Shown here one piece after another: positions 1 through 9,500 of a DNA stretch of 64,000 bases. A model generated the notes under the pieces. That model saw nothing but the letters and a program-made list of their open reading frames with translations. It searched no databases and was not told the DNA's origin. This DNA is from Pyropia yezoensis (taxonomy: Eukaryota; Rhodophyta; Bangiophyceae; Bangiales; Bangiaceae): contig CM020618.1 in the NCBI GenBank assembly GCA_009829735.1, positions 2,044,882 through 2,108,881 of the forward strand. Reading direction: 5' to 3'. Every line of letters begins with the position of its first letter. Positions within the stretch are counted from its first letter, which is position 1. Made by a program: the position numbers and the translations under genes.

Positions 1-2022
1 CTTCTGCGCGCCCGCGCTCAGCAACGACTCCCCTCGAACCCGGCCACCCTCCCGCTGGCCGCGGACGGCGGTTTTTGTGGCGCGGGGGGCGCGACACACC
101 CCGCCCAGGCGCTGTAGGCGAACATGGGGCCGATGTCGCGGGAGCCAGCCCCCCCTCCCCTTCGCCCCCCCCCCCCCCCCCCCCAGGTCGACGACCCGGC
201 GGCACCAGACGCTCCCGGGAAAGCGTCCAGGCGCCAACGGGAGGCGTGCGGGGGCGTTGACAGCGCGGCGCTGTGGTCGCCACTGACCGGCAGCCGCTCA
301 GGAGACGAGCCTGTGCGCCACACACGCACGCTTCAACGCCTGCTGGAAACGATCACGAAATATCTCCCAGGGACTGAGGGGGCGTGGAGGACCATGCTCG
401 GCCACGCGCCACCAATGGCAGGCCTCGGCGGGCTGCCATCGCTGAGGTTGGGATTCACACGCACGCCAACATGGGGACGTGGCCCGCCACGGCTGCGTCG
501 TGGCACGCCGAGGGCTCCGTTTTAAGAAAATTGACCAGCGACGACCGCTTCTCGATCGCCCATGATCGCCCATGACCGGCTAGGATCGCGCGTGATCACC
601 GACGTGTCACGCCATACAGCCATGCACCGAGCGACGATTGCGCTTCGAAAGCCGGTCGATTGACAGCGTGCACTCGATACACGCAACACGCCAGGCAGCC
701 AAGTTTTACATGTTTAAAAAAATGGAAAACAGTGGAACGTCGCTATGTGTGTCGGTGACCAATCGTATACCGCCCGTTGACGCCGTTCTACACAAGTCCA
801 TCCAAATCGGTTGGGGCACTAGGTTTGTAAATGGGCACTCCACTCACAGGCCGCCACGTGCCATACGTGGCATCCTAGAATGAATATTTGGGGCGTTGGG
901 ATGGACGTGGTTGGCTGTGCTCTAACGCCCACTTTCGTCGTCTGCTGATAATAAATCATACGCGCAAGTCATTGGCTGGAAACGCCCACCAGCAACAAGA
1001 GAGAGGGTGGGGAAGGCCGCACAAAAGAGACAGTAACTGGCACCTGAGGCCTAACTGACTGCTGAAAAACACTCCTGCCAAACACCATCAGATGCGCTAT
1101 AGTGCGTCCCGTAAAAAGTGGACGTGCACGTGTCGTGATCATGTCAAATATCGGCCACTGGACCAATCAAACCCACACTGCACGACCTGTGCACGTCCAC
1201 TTTTTACGGGACGCACAATATGAGCTCCTCTTGTTTGCGCTCATTTTTTTTGTTGTCTGTGTCACCTGTGCTTCATGCTCCTTCGCGGGGCACACAGCCG
1301 GATGACTGTACTCGGGCCATCTTCACTGGTCGTGTAGTGGGGGCGCCCCGGCCGAGCGCGCCTTGCAAGCGGGGTGGTAGCCAATACTACGCTACGAACC
1401 GGGGGGGGTGCGCCAGGAGGGGTGGCGTCGTGCTGGCGCTTGCTGCTGGGCCGCCGCGGCGCCGGCTCCCGCTGGTCGAATGCCGCCGTGTCAGAGGGGC
1501 CACCGTCGAGCGCTGCCACGGCGGGTCCTTTGCGGTCCTCTACTGTGTTTCCAACGGGGGCGTCCGCCGTTGGGAACCTCGGAGGTGGTCGGTAGCCACT
1601 GGCTCTCGAGAGCTCCTCCTCCTGAGCTGCAGCGGTCGGGCTCGGTGGTGCACGGTGTCGTGGGCACGTCTCCCTCTTGCGGTGTGCACCACGCCAGATG
1701 GGCCTGCGTAGGCCTCGTACTACGTGGTCGCCCGAGTGCCCACTAGTGGGCCTGCGGAGAGCCCTCCGCGTGGGCCTGCGTAGCCCTTCGTAGGCCTGCC
1801 GTAGGCTCGTGCGCGTAGGGCTACGCAGGCCTGCGTGGTGCGTAGCTCCGTCTCCTCTCCCTCCCCCCGCCGCCGTACTTACGCTTCCTCTCCCCCCACA
1901 CGCCGGTGACCGTCCCCCTGGCTCCCTCTTGGCTCCCTCATGCCCCCTCCCCCCATCCTAGATGCCCCCCACCCCCCCAAACCCATAGCTCGTTACTTGC
2001 CCCCACTCCCCTCCACGGCGTC
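1..2022. other. Intergenic stretch, no gene recognised
   Basis: No open frame here has a recognisable domain or a composition unlike GC-driven noise. It holds a run of about 18 C near 167-184, a MITE at 1100-1218, and around 1690-1850 a patch of repeated GGCCTGCGTAG-like words in both orientations. The last part, C-rich and pyrimidine-rich, is probably the promoter and 5' leader of the gene starting at 2023. Confidence 0.6.
1100..1218 (+). mobile_element. 119-bp MITE with terminal inverted repeats, copy 1
   Basis: The element is 119 bp with near-perfect terminal inverted repeats of about 30 bp: the left arm begins TAGTGCGTCCCGTAAAAAGT and the right arm reads the same on the other strand apart from one base. 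It is flanked by TA on both sides (1098-1099 and 1219-1220), the target duplication typical of Tc1/mariner-related and Stowaway-like MITEs. A second copy of exactly the same length lies at 36146-36264 in the opposite orientation. There is no coding capacity, so mobilisation would need a transposase from elsewhere. Family assignment rests only on the TA duplication. Confidence 0.85.
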
Positions 2023-3741
2023 ATGGCCGACCTGCCCCCCCCTTCCCCTGGGCCGTCCCCCTCCCCCCGCATCCCCCGCGCGATGTCGTCCCCACCCACC
2101 AGCACCCTCGCCATTGAGCGGGTGGACGTGAGCCGCCACCAGCTGGCCATCTCCCTCCGCGTCCACACCCTCTCCTTCCGCACCTCCCTCTGGTACGCAG
2201 ACGTGGACTTTGATGCGCTGGCGGCCGCCCATGGGGAGGGGGCGGTGGAGGCGCTGGTGTTTCACATCGCCGCGATCGAGGCGGCCAAGCTGGCCTCCCT
2301 CAAGCCCGCCCACTTTGACCTCGGCCCCTACCGCCACCGCCATACGGTGGCCTTTGAGGCCATGTGGCGGGCCGTCTTTGATGGCGTGTGGGCGCAGTGG
2401 CGGTACGAGCACAACCTGCCGGGCTACCCGGGGCCCGCCTTCACCAGTAACCCCGTGGACGCGGGGGTACAGCCAAAGAGGGGGGGGGAGGGTGCCGACC
2501 ACCGCAACGGCAGCGGCTGTGGCGGCGGCGGCGGCGGCGGTGCCGCCGCCGTGCCCCCCCCCGCCCCTCCCCCTCCCAGCAGCCCCGTGGCGACCATCCC
2601 CCCTCCCGTCATGGACGGGGTGACGGTGGCGGCGTTTTGTGGCGGCGGGAAGGACAGCCTCGTCACCGCCAAGCTCCTCGAAGGGGCCGGCGTACCCTAC
2701 GCGTCGGTGGCCTACGCGGCGAGCGTGTACGGGCGGGCGGCGCCGCAGCACGCGCTGCTGGACAAGCTCCTCGACACGTGCGCCCCCGCGTCGCGGCACC
2801 GGCTGTGGATGCACGACGACGTGATGGACGCTCCCGTTGTGGCCCTCCACCCAGAGCTCAACGTCCACTCCATCACCGCAGCCGAGACGCCCCTGTCTGT
2901 GTTTGCGGCGCTGCCGCTGGCGCTGGCGCGGGGCTACTCGCTGCTGCTGCTGGGCCACGAGGCGAGCGCCAATGTGGGCAACCTGGTGTGGGCGGCCACG
3001 GGGGAGGCCATCAACCACCAGTGGGGCAAATCTGCCGCCGCCGAGGCGGTGCTCAACACCTACATCCGAAAGCACCTGCTCCGCGGCGTCGGCGTCAGCT
3101 CCCTCCTCGCCCCCATCCACGACCCGCTCATCTTTTACGCCCTCAACGCCCATCCGCGGGGCCTCGCCGCCACCCACTCGTGCAACGTTGCCAAGCCGTG
3201 GTGTGGGGCGTGCCCCAAGTGCGTGTACGTGTGGCTCGGCTACATGGCCTTCTGCCCCCCCGCCGCGGTGGGGCACGTGTTTGGGGGGCGCAACCTGGCC
3301 GACGCCCCCTCATCGGTGCCCCACCTGCGGGCGCTGTGTGGGCTGACCGCCCACACCCCGTTTGAGTGTGTGGGGCAGGTGGGGGAGGCGCGGCTGGCGC
3401 TGGAGCTGGGCGTCCGGCGGGGGGCGGTGGGCGGGCGGGCGCTCGACGCCATCCGTGGGGAACTCCCCGCGTGGGGGGGGGGGGCGGGGGCCGTCAAGGG
3501 CGGCGTGGGGGGGTGGGGGGAGGGGGGGCGCCCCTTCCTCACTGTCGCCCCCGCCGCCCCGTCGCTGCCGCGAGAACTGGCTGCCCGCATCATGCCCCAG
3601 CTGCACGTGCTCGCATCCACGACGGCGGCGTATGTAAACAAGGTGATGGGCGAGCAGCCAGAAAGGGGGGGGGGGGGGGCGTTGGGGGGCGGGGAAGGAG
3701 CGACCAGCTCACAGGGCCGTCGAGTGAATCCTCTGAATTAG
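2023..3741 (+). CDS. murL: MurL-like PP-loop ATPase-fold protein
   Basis: Encodes about 572 aa from the ATG at 2023; the open frame runs upstream to 1906 but without another ATG, and an in-frame ATG at 2083 is an alternative start. An N-terminal domain is followed by a low-complexity Gly/Pro linker (about residues 155-190). Next comes a PP-loop, FCGGGKDS (about 205), the N-type ATP-pyrophosphatase signature. Further motifs are GHEASANVGNLVW (about 312), NHQWGKS (about 331) and a four-cysteine cluster, CNVAKPWCGACPKC (387-400). This order matches bacterial MurL, the epimerase that acts on UDP-MurNAc-L-Ala-L-Glu in peptidoglycan synthesis. The tail after about 545 is poly-Gly. Matching is from memory of the family. 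The substrate in a eukaryote is unknown, and a related PP-loop protein with another job is possible. Confidence 0.6.
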   Translation: MADLPPPSPGPSPSPRIPRAMSSPPTSTLAIERVDVSRHQLAISLRVHTLSFRTSLWYADVDFDALAAAHGEGAVEALVFHIAAIEAAKLASLKPAHFDLGPYRHRHTVAFEAMWRAVFDGVWAQWRYEHNLPGYPGPAFTSNPVDAGVQPKRGGEGADHRNGSGCGGGGGGGAAAVPPPAPPPPSSPVATIPPPVMDGVTVAAFCGGGKDSLVTAKLLEGAGVPYASVAYAASVYGRAAPQHALLDKLLDTCAPASRHRLWMHDDVMDAPVVALHPELNVHSITAAETPLSVFAALPLALARGYSLLLLGHEASANVGNLVWAATGEAINHQWGKSAAAEAVLNTYIRKHLLRGVGVSSLLAPIHDPLIFYALNAHPRGLAATHSCNVAKPWCGACPKCVYVWLGYMAFCPPAAVGHVFGGRNLADAPSSVPHLRALCGLTAHTPFECVGQVGEARLALELGVRRGAVGGRALDAIRGELPAWGGGAGAVKGGVGGWGEGGRPFLTVAPAAPSLPRELAARIMPQLHVLASTTAAYVNKVMGEQPERGGGGALGGGEGATSSQGRRVNPLN

Positions 3742-5490
3742 CCCCAGAGCTGTAGGGGCAGATCAACGTTCTGCAGGGGCGGCCCCCCCGCCATAGATCT
3801 TTGCCTCTCACCCAACGGACTTTTCAACGGACTTTTCCGCCACCATGATGTACCCCACACCGATGCCGGGGCGACACGTGCCTTCCGGGTTAGGTATCTA
3901 TATAGTCCCGGTTCTTCAGGGGCCGTGGCCGAGTCCCGCTTGCGCTACTTTTTCTTTTGGCCGACCGTGCGAATCGGGTAAAAGACATGCACACAGTAGC
4001 ACTACAGGCCATACTATTTGCACGGCCCCCGCGGCCCATCGGGGAATCATCCCCCAGGGCGCCCGCGCGTATCGCCGCGACGGGGCGCCAGCTCTGCAGT
4101 GTGGCGGCCGGCTGCCGCTCCCAGCGGTGGGAGAGCGGAGAAAAAGGGTGGGGGTGGAGACGGCGCCCATACGTTGGTGCGTGTGGACGGCCCGCTCTGG
4201 AGGCCACCGCCCCCGCTGCCACCACCGCCGCTCACCCCTGGGGGGGGTGCGGGAAGGCACCCCCGGAGAGCCCATCAGCACCGGGACGCACGCCCCCGGT
4301 GGACGCACAGCGGAACCTCGCCGTCACTGTCCAACCTACCGCTGCCGTCGCCGCTGCTGCGCACCGCGCGCGTCCGTGATGGCGCGGAGTGAGTGGTTGC
4401 AGCGGGACGACCGCAACCACCGTCCCCCTACCGCTTCAGAGGGACGCAGGCGTGGTCGAAGCACCGTACCTGTGACCACGACCGCTGTATCTACCTTGGC
4501 CACTGCCGCTGCGGCAGTCTGTCGTCTCAAAGATGGCGGTTGTGCTGGGGACGGTCGAGCGCGCGGTGGCTCCTAGGAGCGGTGGCTTCGCACGGCGCCT
4601 GCAGAGGCCTCTGCAGGCGCCGTGCAGAGGCCTCTGCAGGCGCCGTGCGAAGCCATCGCCCTCCGAGTGGCCCCGGGGAGCAGTGACAGAGGGTATTCCT
4701 CTGACCGCCCGTTGCCGCTGCTGCCTGTGCTGCTCTGCTGCCTGCCGCCGCCGTTACACTACCACGGGGCCGCCGCCACAGACCCACCTTCCGCGAAAGC
4801 TGTAGGCTGTCACTGAGGTTACTGTAGCGCCACCGTTGCGACCTCTCTGATCCTCGGCATCTCCCCCATTGTAGTCCACGATGTTGTAACCGTCGTCTCG
4901 CTCCTTGCGTTTGATGTTCTGACGGACAATGAATCTTGCCTGGGTGGCTGCTCATGGAGCTCTGCTTGCAGACAGACGTAAACGTGGAGGAGGCGGGGGC
5001 CTGGCGGCTTGAGGACCTCTGCGTCTGGGAGGTTGGTGAAGTGGAGGGTGGGGGCGTGCGTGGGGGCGGGAAGAGACGTTGTACGAGAGTCGCCTGGGTC
5101 CATGGCAGGAGAAGCTGTGCTTGCCCGTGTGGTGGACACCCTTTGTGGTGCTGTGCCTTCCCGTCGCCCGCGGTCACTCTTGCGTGACAACCACACCATC
5201 AACGCAATGGGCGACAAGACACCCTGGTTGTCCACGTAACCGTACCGTACCCCCACGGCGTGGGTGTTCCTGAGCGTGGTGTGTGTCCTCAAGTTTCACC
5301 TCTCCTACCCCGCTTCTGGATGTCGTGGTGGCGCCGGTCCTCTCGCTCGTGGGCCAATATCTACGGGTACTACCAGTGCAACCTAGGCACGCCGCTGAGC
5401 AACGGCACTCATACCGTACGTGCAGCAGGCCGTGCTGGGTTGCACCGCTCACCCCCCCCCCGACCCCCCCCCCCCGCCCCCTCACCCACC
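3742..5490. other. Intergenic stretch with inverted repeat, no gene recognised
   Basis: This lies between the MurL-like gene and the 3' end of the minus-strand two-exon gene. It contains the 71-bp inverted repeat at 4584-4654. Open frames on both strands are short and rich in Arg/Ala/Pro, as expected by chance at this base composition. A minus-strand frame at 4819-5199 (ATG at 5199, about 126 aa) has a less skewed composition, but no recognisable domain supports it as a gene. Confidence 0.5.
4584..4654. repeat. 71-bp perfect inverted repeat (cruciform-capable)
   Basis: The left arm 4584-4615 (32 bp, starting GGCTTCGCACGG) is the exact reverse complement of the right arm 4623-4654, around a 7-base centre at 4616-4622. 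Each arm also contains the small palindrome TGCAGAGGCCTCTGCA, so the sequence could fold in several registers. It has no flanking duplication that I can see and no coding potential. Confidence 0.9.
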
Positions 5491-6061
5491 TCACCCAAAC
5501 GCGTCATTGTCATAGGTGGACACGGGCGGCGGCGGCGGCGGGCTGCTGCGCTTGACAAACGCGTAGACGACGGCGGGGATGGCCACCAGGGCGAGCGCGA
5601 GGAGCAGGTACCGGCCGCCACTGATGCCGTTGCCGCCCTTGCCTGCGCCCGTCCCCACCACCCGAAACAGAAAAAAAAAACAAAAGTGTGCGCCCGAGAG
5701 ACCGCAACCGCCGCAGCAGCAAGAGGGAACGAATACGGTGAAGCAAACAAGGAGGGCAACACAGAGAAGAAGTCACGGTTGCGTCGGCAGTGAGCGGGGC
5801 GCCCGCGGCGGTCGGAGCAGCAGCGCGTCGGGGGCTGTCAGTATGCCACCCCACTGCAGCTATCTCAGGGGGCGTGCCGCACCCGTGCGCCACGCGGTGG
5901 CCGCGCCGCTCCTCTCCGTGACCAAGCACACACCCTCCACCGGGGTGTGTGCCTCCCGCCTATCCGCCCATCCTCCTTGCGCCTCCCACGCAAGCTCCGT
6001 GCATGGCAGCGCTTGCAGACGCCCTCTCACGCAATGGCCCATCCTCCAACCATCCCGCCCT

Positions 6062-6099
<38 letters not shown>

Positions 6100-6376
6100 A
6101 CCCCACCCCTGTCCCGTCCCCCCCCGCCCTAACCCCTCCCCCCCCCCCCCCCCCCACCACTTCCTTACCAGCGTCAGGATCCTCTGCCACTGGCGTGGCG
6201 GTTGGCACCACCACCGCCACGGGCACGGGCGTCGCTTCAGCAGCGGCCGTCGGCGACGGCGTAGCCGCCGCGTCAGCCTCTGCCGGAGCCGCCGTCGCGG
6301 CGGGCGTCGGCGCGGGCGTCTCGTCGGCGCGCACGGTGGTGGGCGCCTCGGCGGCGGCAGCGGCAGCGGCGGCGGG

Positions 6377-6412
<36 letters not shown>

Positions 6413-6511
6413 ACCGTCCGCGGCGGCCGCCACCAGCGACGCGCCAATGGCCACAGAGATGGCGGCGAGGACGGCGGTCGCCACCACCCGCCGACGCAGC
6501 GCCATGGTCAT
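5491..6511 (-). CDS. Small two-exon signal-anchored membrane protein
   Basis: Exon 1 is 6511-6169 and exon 2 is 5642-5491, giving about 164 aa. The start is ATG at 6511 or, with a better context, the second ATG at 6505. Exon 1 encodes a signal peptide (RRR, then a hydrophobic Val/Ala/Ile stretch to about residue 30) and an Ala/Pro/Thr-rich linker. The intron (6168-5643) has donor G|GTAAGG and acceptor GCGCAG|GC after a T-rich tract. The junction restores a Gly codon in frame. Exon 2 encodes one transmembrane helix (YLLLALALVAIPAVVYAFV) and a short tail, KRSSPPPPPPVSTYDNDAFG, before TGA. The predicted form is a type I membrane protein of the secretory route. The intron carries long C/G homopolymers. 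Function is unknown. The splice model is inferred from sequence alone. Confidence 0.65.
5643..6168 (-). other. Intron of the two-exon membrane-protein gene
   Basis: This 526-base intron is bounded by GTAAGG at its 5' end and by CAG at its 3' end, the CAG following a run of ten T and TCTGTTTC. On the plus strand it holds a run of nearly 40 C at about 6063-6099 and another of about 18 near 6138-6155. It is the only spliceosomal intron in the window that I can support. Confidence 0.6.
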
Positions 6512-9500
6512 TGGCGGGGTGGGGGGGGTCGGAGGGGGGGGGGGGGGAGGGGTTGGGAGTGGAGGTGGGGCAAGAGAGATGGGAGGGGGAAGAGGTTGCA
6601 GCCGGCGGGGGGCCGGGGGGGGGGGGGGGGGGAAAGGGCGTAGGTGGGGGGGGGGGGAGGGAAGGACTGGGGAGGAAGGGCGGCTGGGTCTTGGTCAGGG
6701 TGGGAGGCTGGGGGTTGGGGGTGGGGGGTGGGGGGTGGGGGGTGCGGGGGAGGGTGGGAACGGGAGGAAGAACCTGGGGCAATGCTGCCACAGTCCAGCC
6801 ACTGGTAGGCCGCCCTTGATTTCCCCGGGCGTTGCGCCGGCTGGGCAAGGAGGGGGGGGGGAGGAGAGGTACGAGCAGCGGCGGCCGCAGTACACAGCCG
6901 CCAGCAGCGGGGGGGGGGTTGGGGGGAGTTGGGAGGGGGGAGGGGGGCACCGGGGGCAAAGGAAAAAAAGAGAACAATAAAAACAAAACAGCGCGGCTCT
7001 CGGCACCGCCACCGTGTGGCCGAGGATGCCCCCCGCCGCGGCACGACGCCGCGGCTGCAAAGAGGAACGGCGGTGCCGTCGCGGCCCGCCGCGCGTCGCG
7101 TCGCGGCCGCGGCCCCCCGCACCGCTGGGGTCTCTCCGCCGACAGCGAGCGGGTCGCGGCCGCCGCCGACGCGACGGCGCGGAAGGCGGGGGGCAGGCCG
7201 AGCCCTGGGGGTCGGGGGGGGGGGGTGGCAACGGGGGCGGCCCCACGGCGGGCGCTGCTGCCCCGCACCCCCCGCGCCCGCCCGCCTTCCCTCTCCCCGC
7301 GGGGCCCGTTGCTGAGAGGGCGCACGCTGACACCCGCGGCCTTGTCAGTCGTTGGCCGCGTGCCGGGGTGCGGCGCACGGGGGGGCAGCGGGTGTGCGGG
7401 AGGGGGGGGGGGGGGGTGCGCGCCAGTGGCCCACGCGCGTGCTTGTTTTGGAGGTGGGAGGAGGGTAATAAAAAAAGAAAGGGGGGGGTGGTGGGCGGGG
7501 CAGGGTCTGGGGCAGGGCCGGGGGGAAGCGTCCTGCCCCCCCCCCCTCGTGTCCCCGCTGGCGAATGGGTACGTACGGAGGGCAGAGCGCGTGTTTCATA
7601 TTCTGCAGCCCCAGGGCGATGGAGGGTGTCACGCCCCGTGTGGACTTTGTCTCTGGCGATGATGGAGTTGTGGGCAAGGCGCAGTTTAGGGTATTGCAGA
7701 ATGTGTGTCCATGCACCGAATACCTGTGCAGTATTGGCTGAGAGCACACATCCAGCTGTGCAGAGCGGACGGCAGGCGGCGCCCGCGCGGACGGGGGTGT
7801 GTCTTGGCCCGTCGTGAGCTGTTCCCTTTGAAAGGCACAACGGGAGGGAGTCGGGGACAGCTACCCTGCCTGGGGTCTACGCACTGCTAGGCGAGTAGGT
7901 AGCGGTCGACCGCCTGGCTCTCCGTTGTGTTTCTTCCTGTGGATGGCAATGCCCAGTGGCTGCTCTCGCCCCCCCCCCCCCCACCCTCTGTTTGGCCCTC
8001 GCGCCTAGCGGCAACCACCCATTCCCCAGCGGTGCGGCACCCCATGGCGCGGTAGGGCCACCCCCATGCGGACGAGCGAGCTGCGGCGGGCGCTGGCGCC
8101 GCGACGGCGGCGGCAGCCACGGTGGGCGGCGGCAGCCGCGGGCCGCACCGCCGCCACGCTTGCATTGCAGCGGCAACGTCTGTGGCGGCCCGGTGCGGCG
8201 GCGCCGTTGCTGCCGGGTGCGGCAAGCGCTGGCAGCGGCGCGTCGGCGGGGGCGGCCGGGCGTCGCGCAACCCGCGGCGGACGCGCTGGTGGCGGGTGGC
8301 GGCGGCGGCGGGGGGGGGTGGCGGTGGCTGCACGGGGGACTGGCTGGGTCGGGGGGGTTGCGATCCCCCCCTCGTCGGCATCTTTTGTCGGTGCCAGGAC
8401 CTCCGCGGCCGGCCAGCACGAGCCTTCCGGCGGTGGCCCGAGGCGGCGACGCGGCGGCCCCGTTGGCGCCGGTCGGCGGCGACGGGCGGGCCGCCGCGGC
8501 TGACGGGGTGGCGGCGGCTGGCTGCCGGCCGGCTTGGACGGCCGCGTCGGCAGCGGCGACCTGGGGCGCTGCGGGCGTTGCTCCGGCGGCGGGGTGGTGG
8601 CGCTGGGCGGGGGGGGTGCGAGCCCTCCCCCACCGGCCGCTCCACGTCAACGGCGGCCGCCGTTGCGGCTGCCCACGCCCGCCGACCTGGCGGCCAAGGA
8701 TGGCGGCGCCCGTCGGACCGGCGGCGGCAGGAAAGGATGGTGCGGGCGGCAGCGGGGGGCGGCGGGGGAGCGTGGCGAGCTGGGTCCCTCTGCCGCCCCC
8801 CCCTGCGACCACCACGCGCTCCGCTTCCACTACCCACGCCAGCAGCGTGGTGCGCGGGGTGTCGTCACAGTGGCGGCCACGGGGGCGGCAGGCGGCGCCA
8901 GAGCTGTGCAGGCGCTCGGCGGGGCGCTCGCCTTGGCAAGCCGGCTGTCGGCTGTGGGTGGTGGGGGTGGTGGTGGCTGTGTCGTGGGCGGTGGGGGGGT
9001 GGTGCTCGACGGCAGGGGAGGTTCCCCCGCGTCACCCCCACCATCGTCTCTGTCGTCGCCGCTGTCCCTGAGCCGACACCGCCGCCCGCACGAGCGGCGG
9101 CGGCGAGGCAGTCGCGGAGGCTTTGGCAAGGGGCGACGCCGCGACGGCGGCGGCGACGGGCGATGAGCCGGCCGCAGGGTACATGGGCGGCCGTGGCGGG
9201 TGCCGGGTGTGGCAGTGCCCGTGGCGGTGGGGCGGGGGTGGCTCGGCGGTGGGGGGCGATCCGGTCGCGCCCTCCCCCCCCGGGTCCACCAGAGACGCCG
9301 CTGCCCGCTCACCCGCTGTCGCCGGGGAGGCGGCTGTTGGCGGCGCGGTGGTGGCCGTGGCGGTGGCCGCGGATCGCAGCGCGAAGGCTGCGGCCGGCGA
9401 CGCGTCGGCGGCCGCGGCGGCGCCGCAGCGGGGCGGCTGCGGCGCAGCGGCGATGGGCACCGGAGGTGGCTGCGGTGCCGCGCCCGTCATCGACCGCGAG

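Noticed and set aside
1993-3276. 427-codon minus-strand open frame
   Set aside because: Shadow of the MurL-like gene, His/Arg/Gly-rich, with no domain.
4819-5292. 157-codon minus-strand open frame with balanced composition
   Set aside because: The first ATG is at 5199, leaving 126 codons. There is no domain, signal or splice context.
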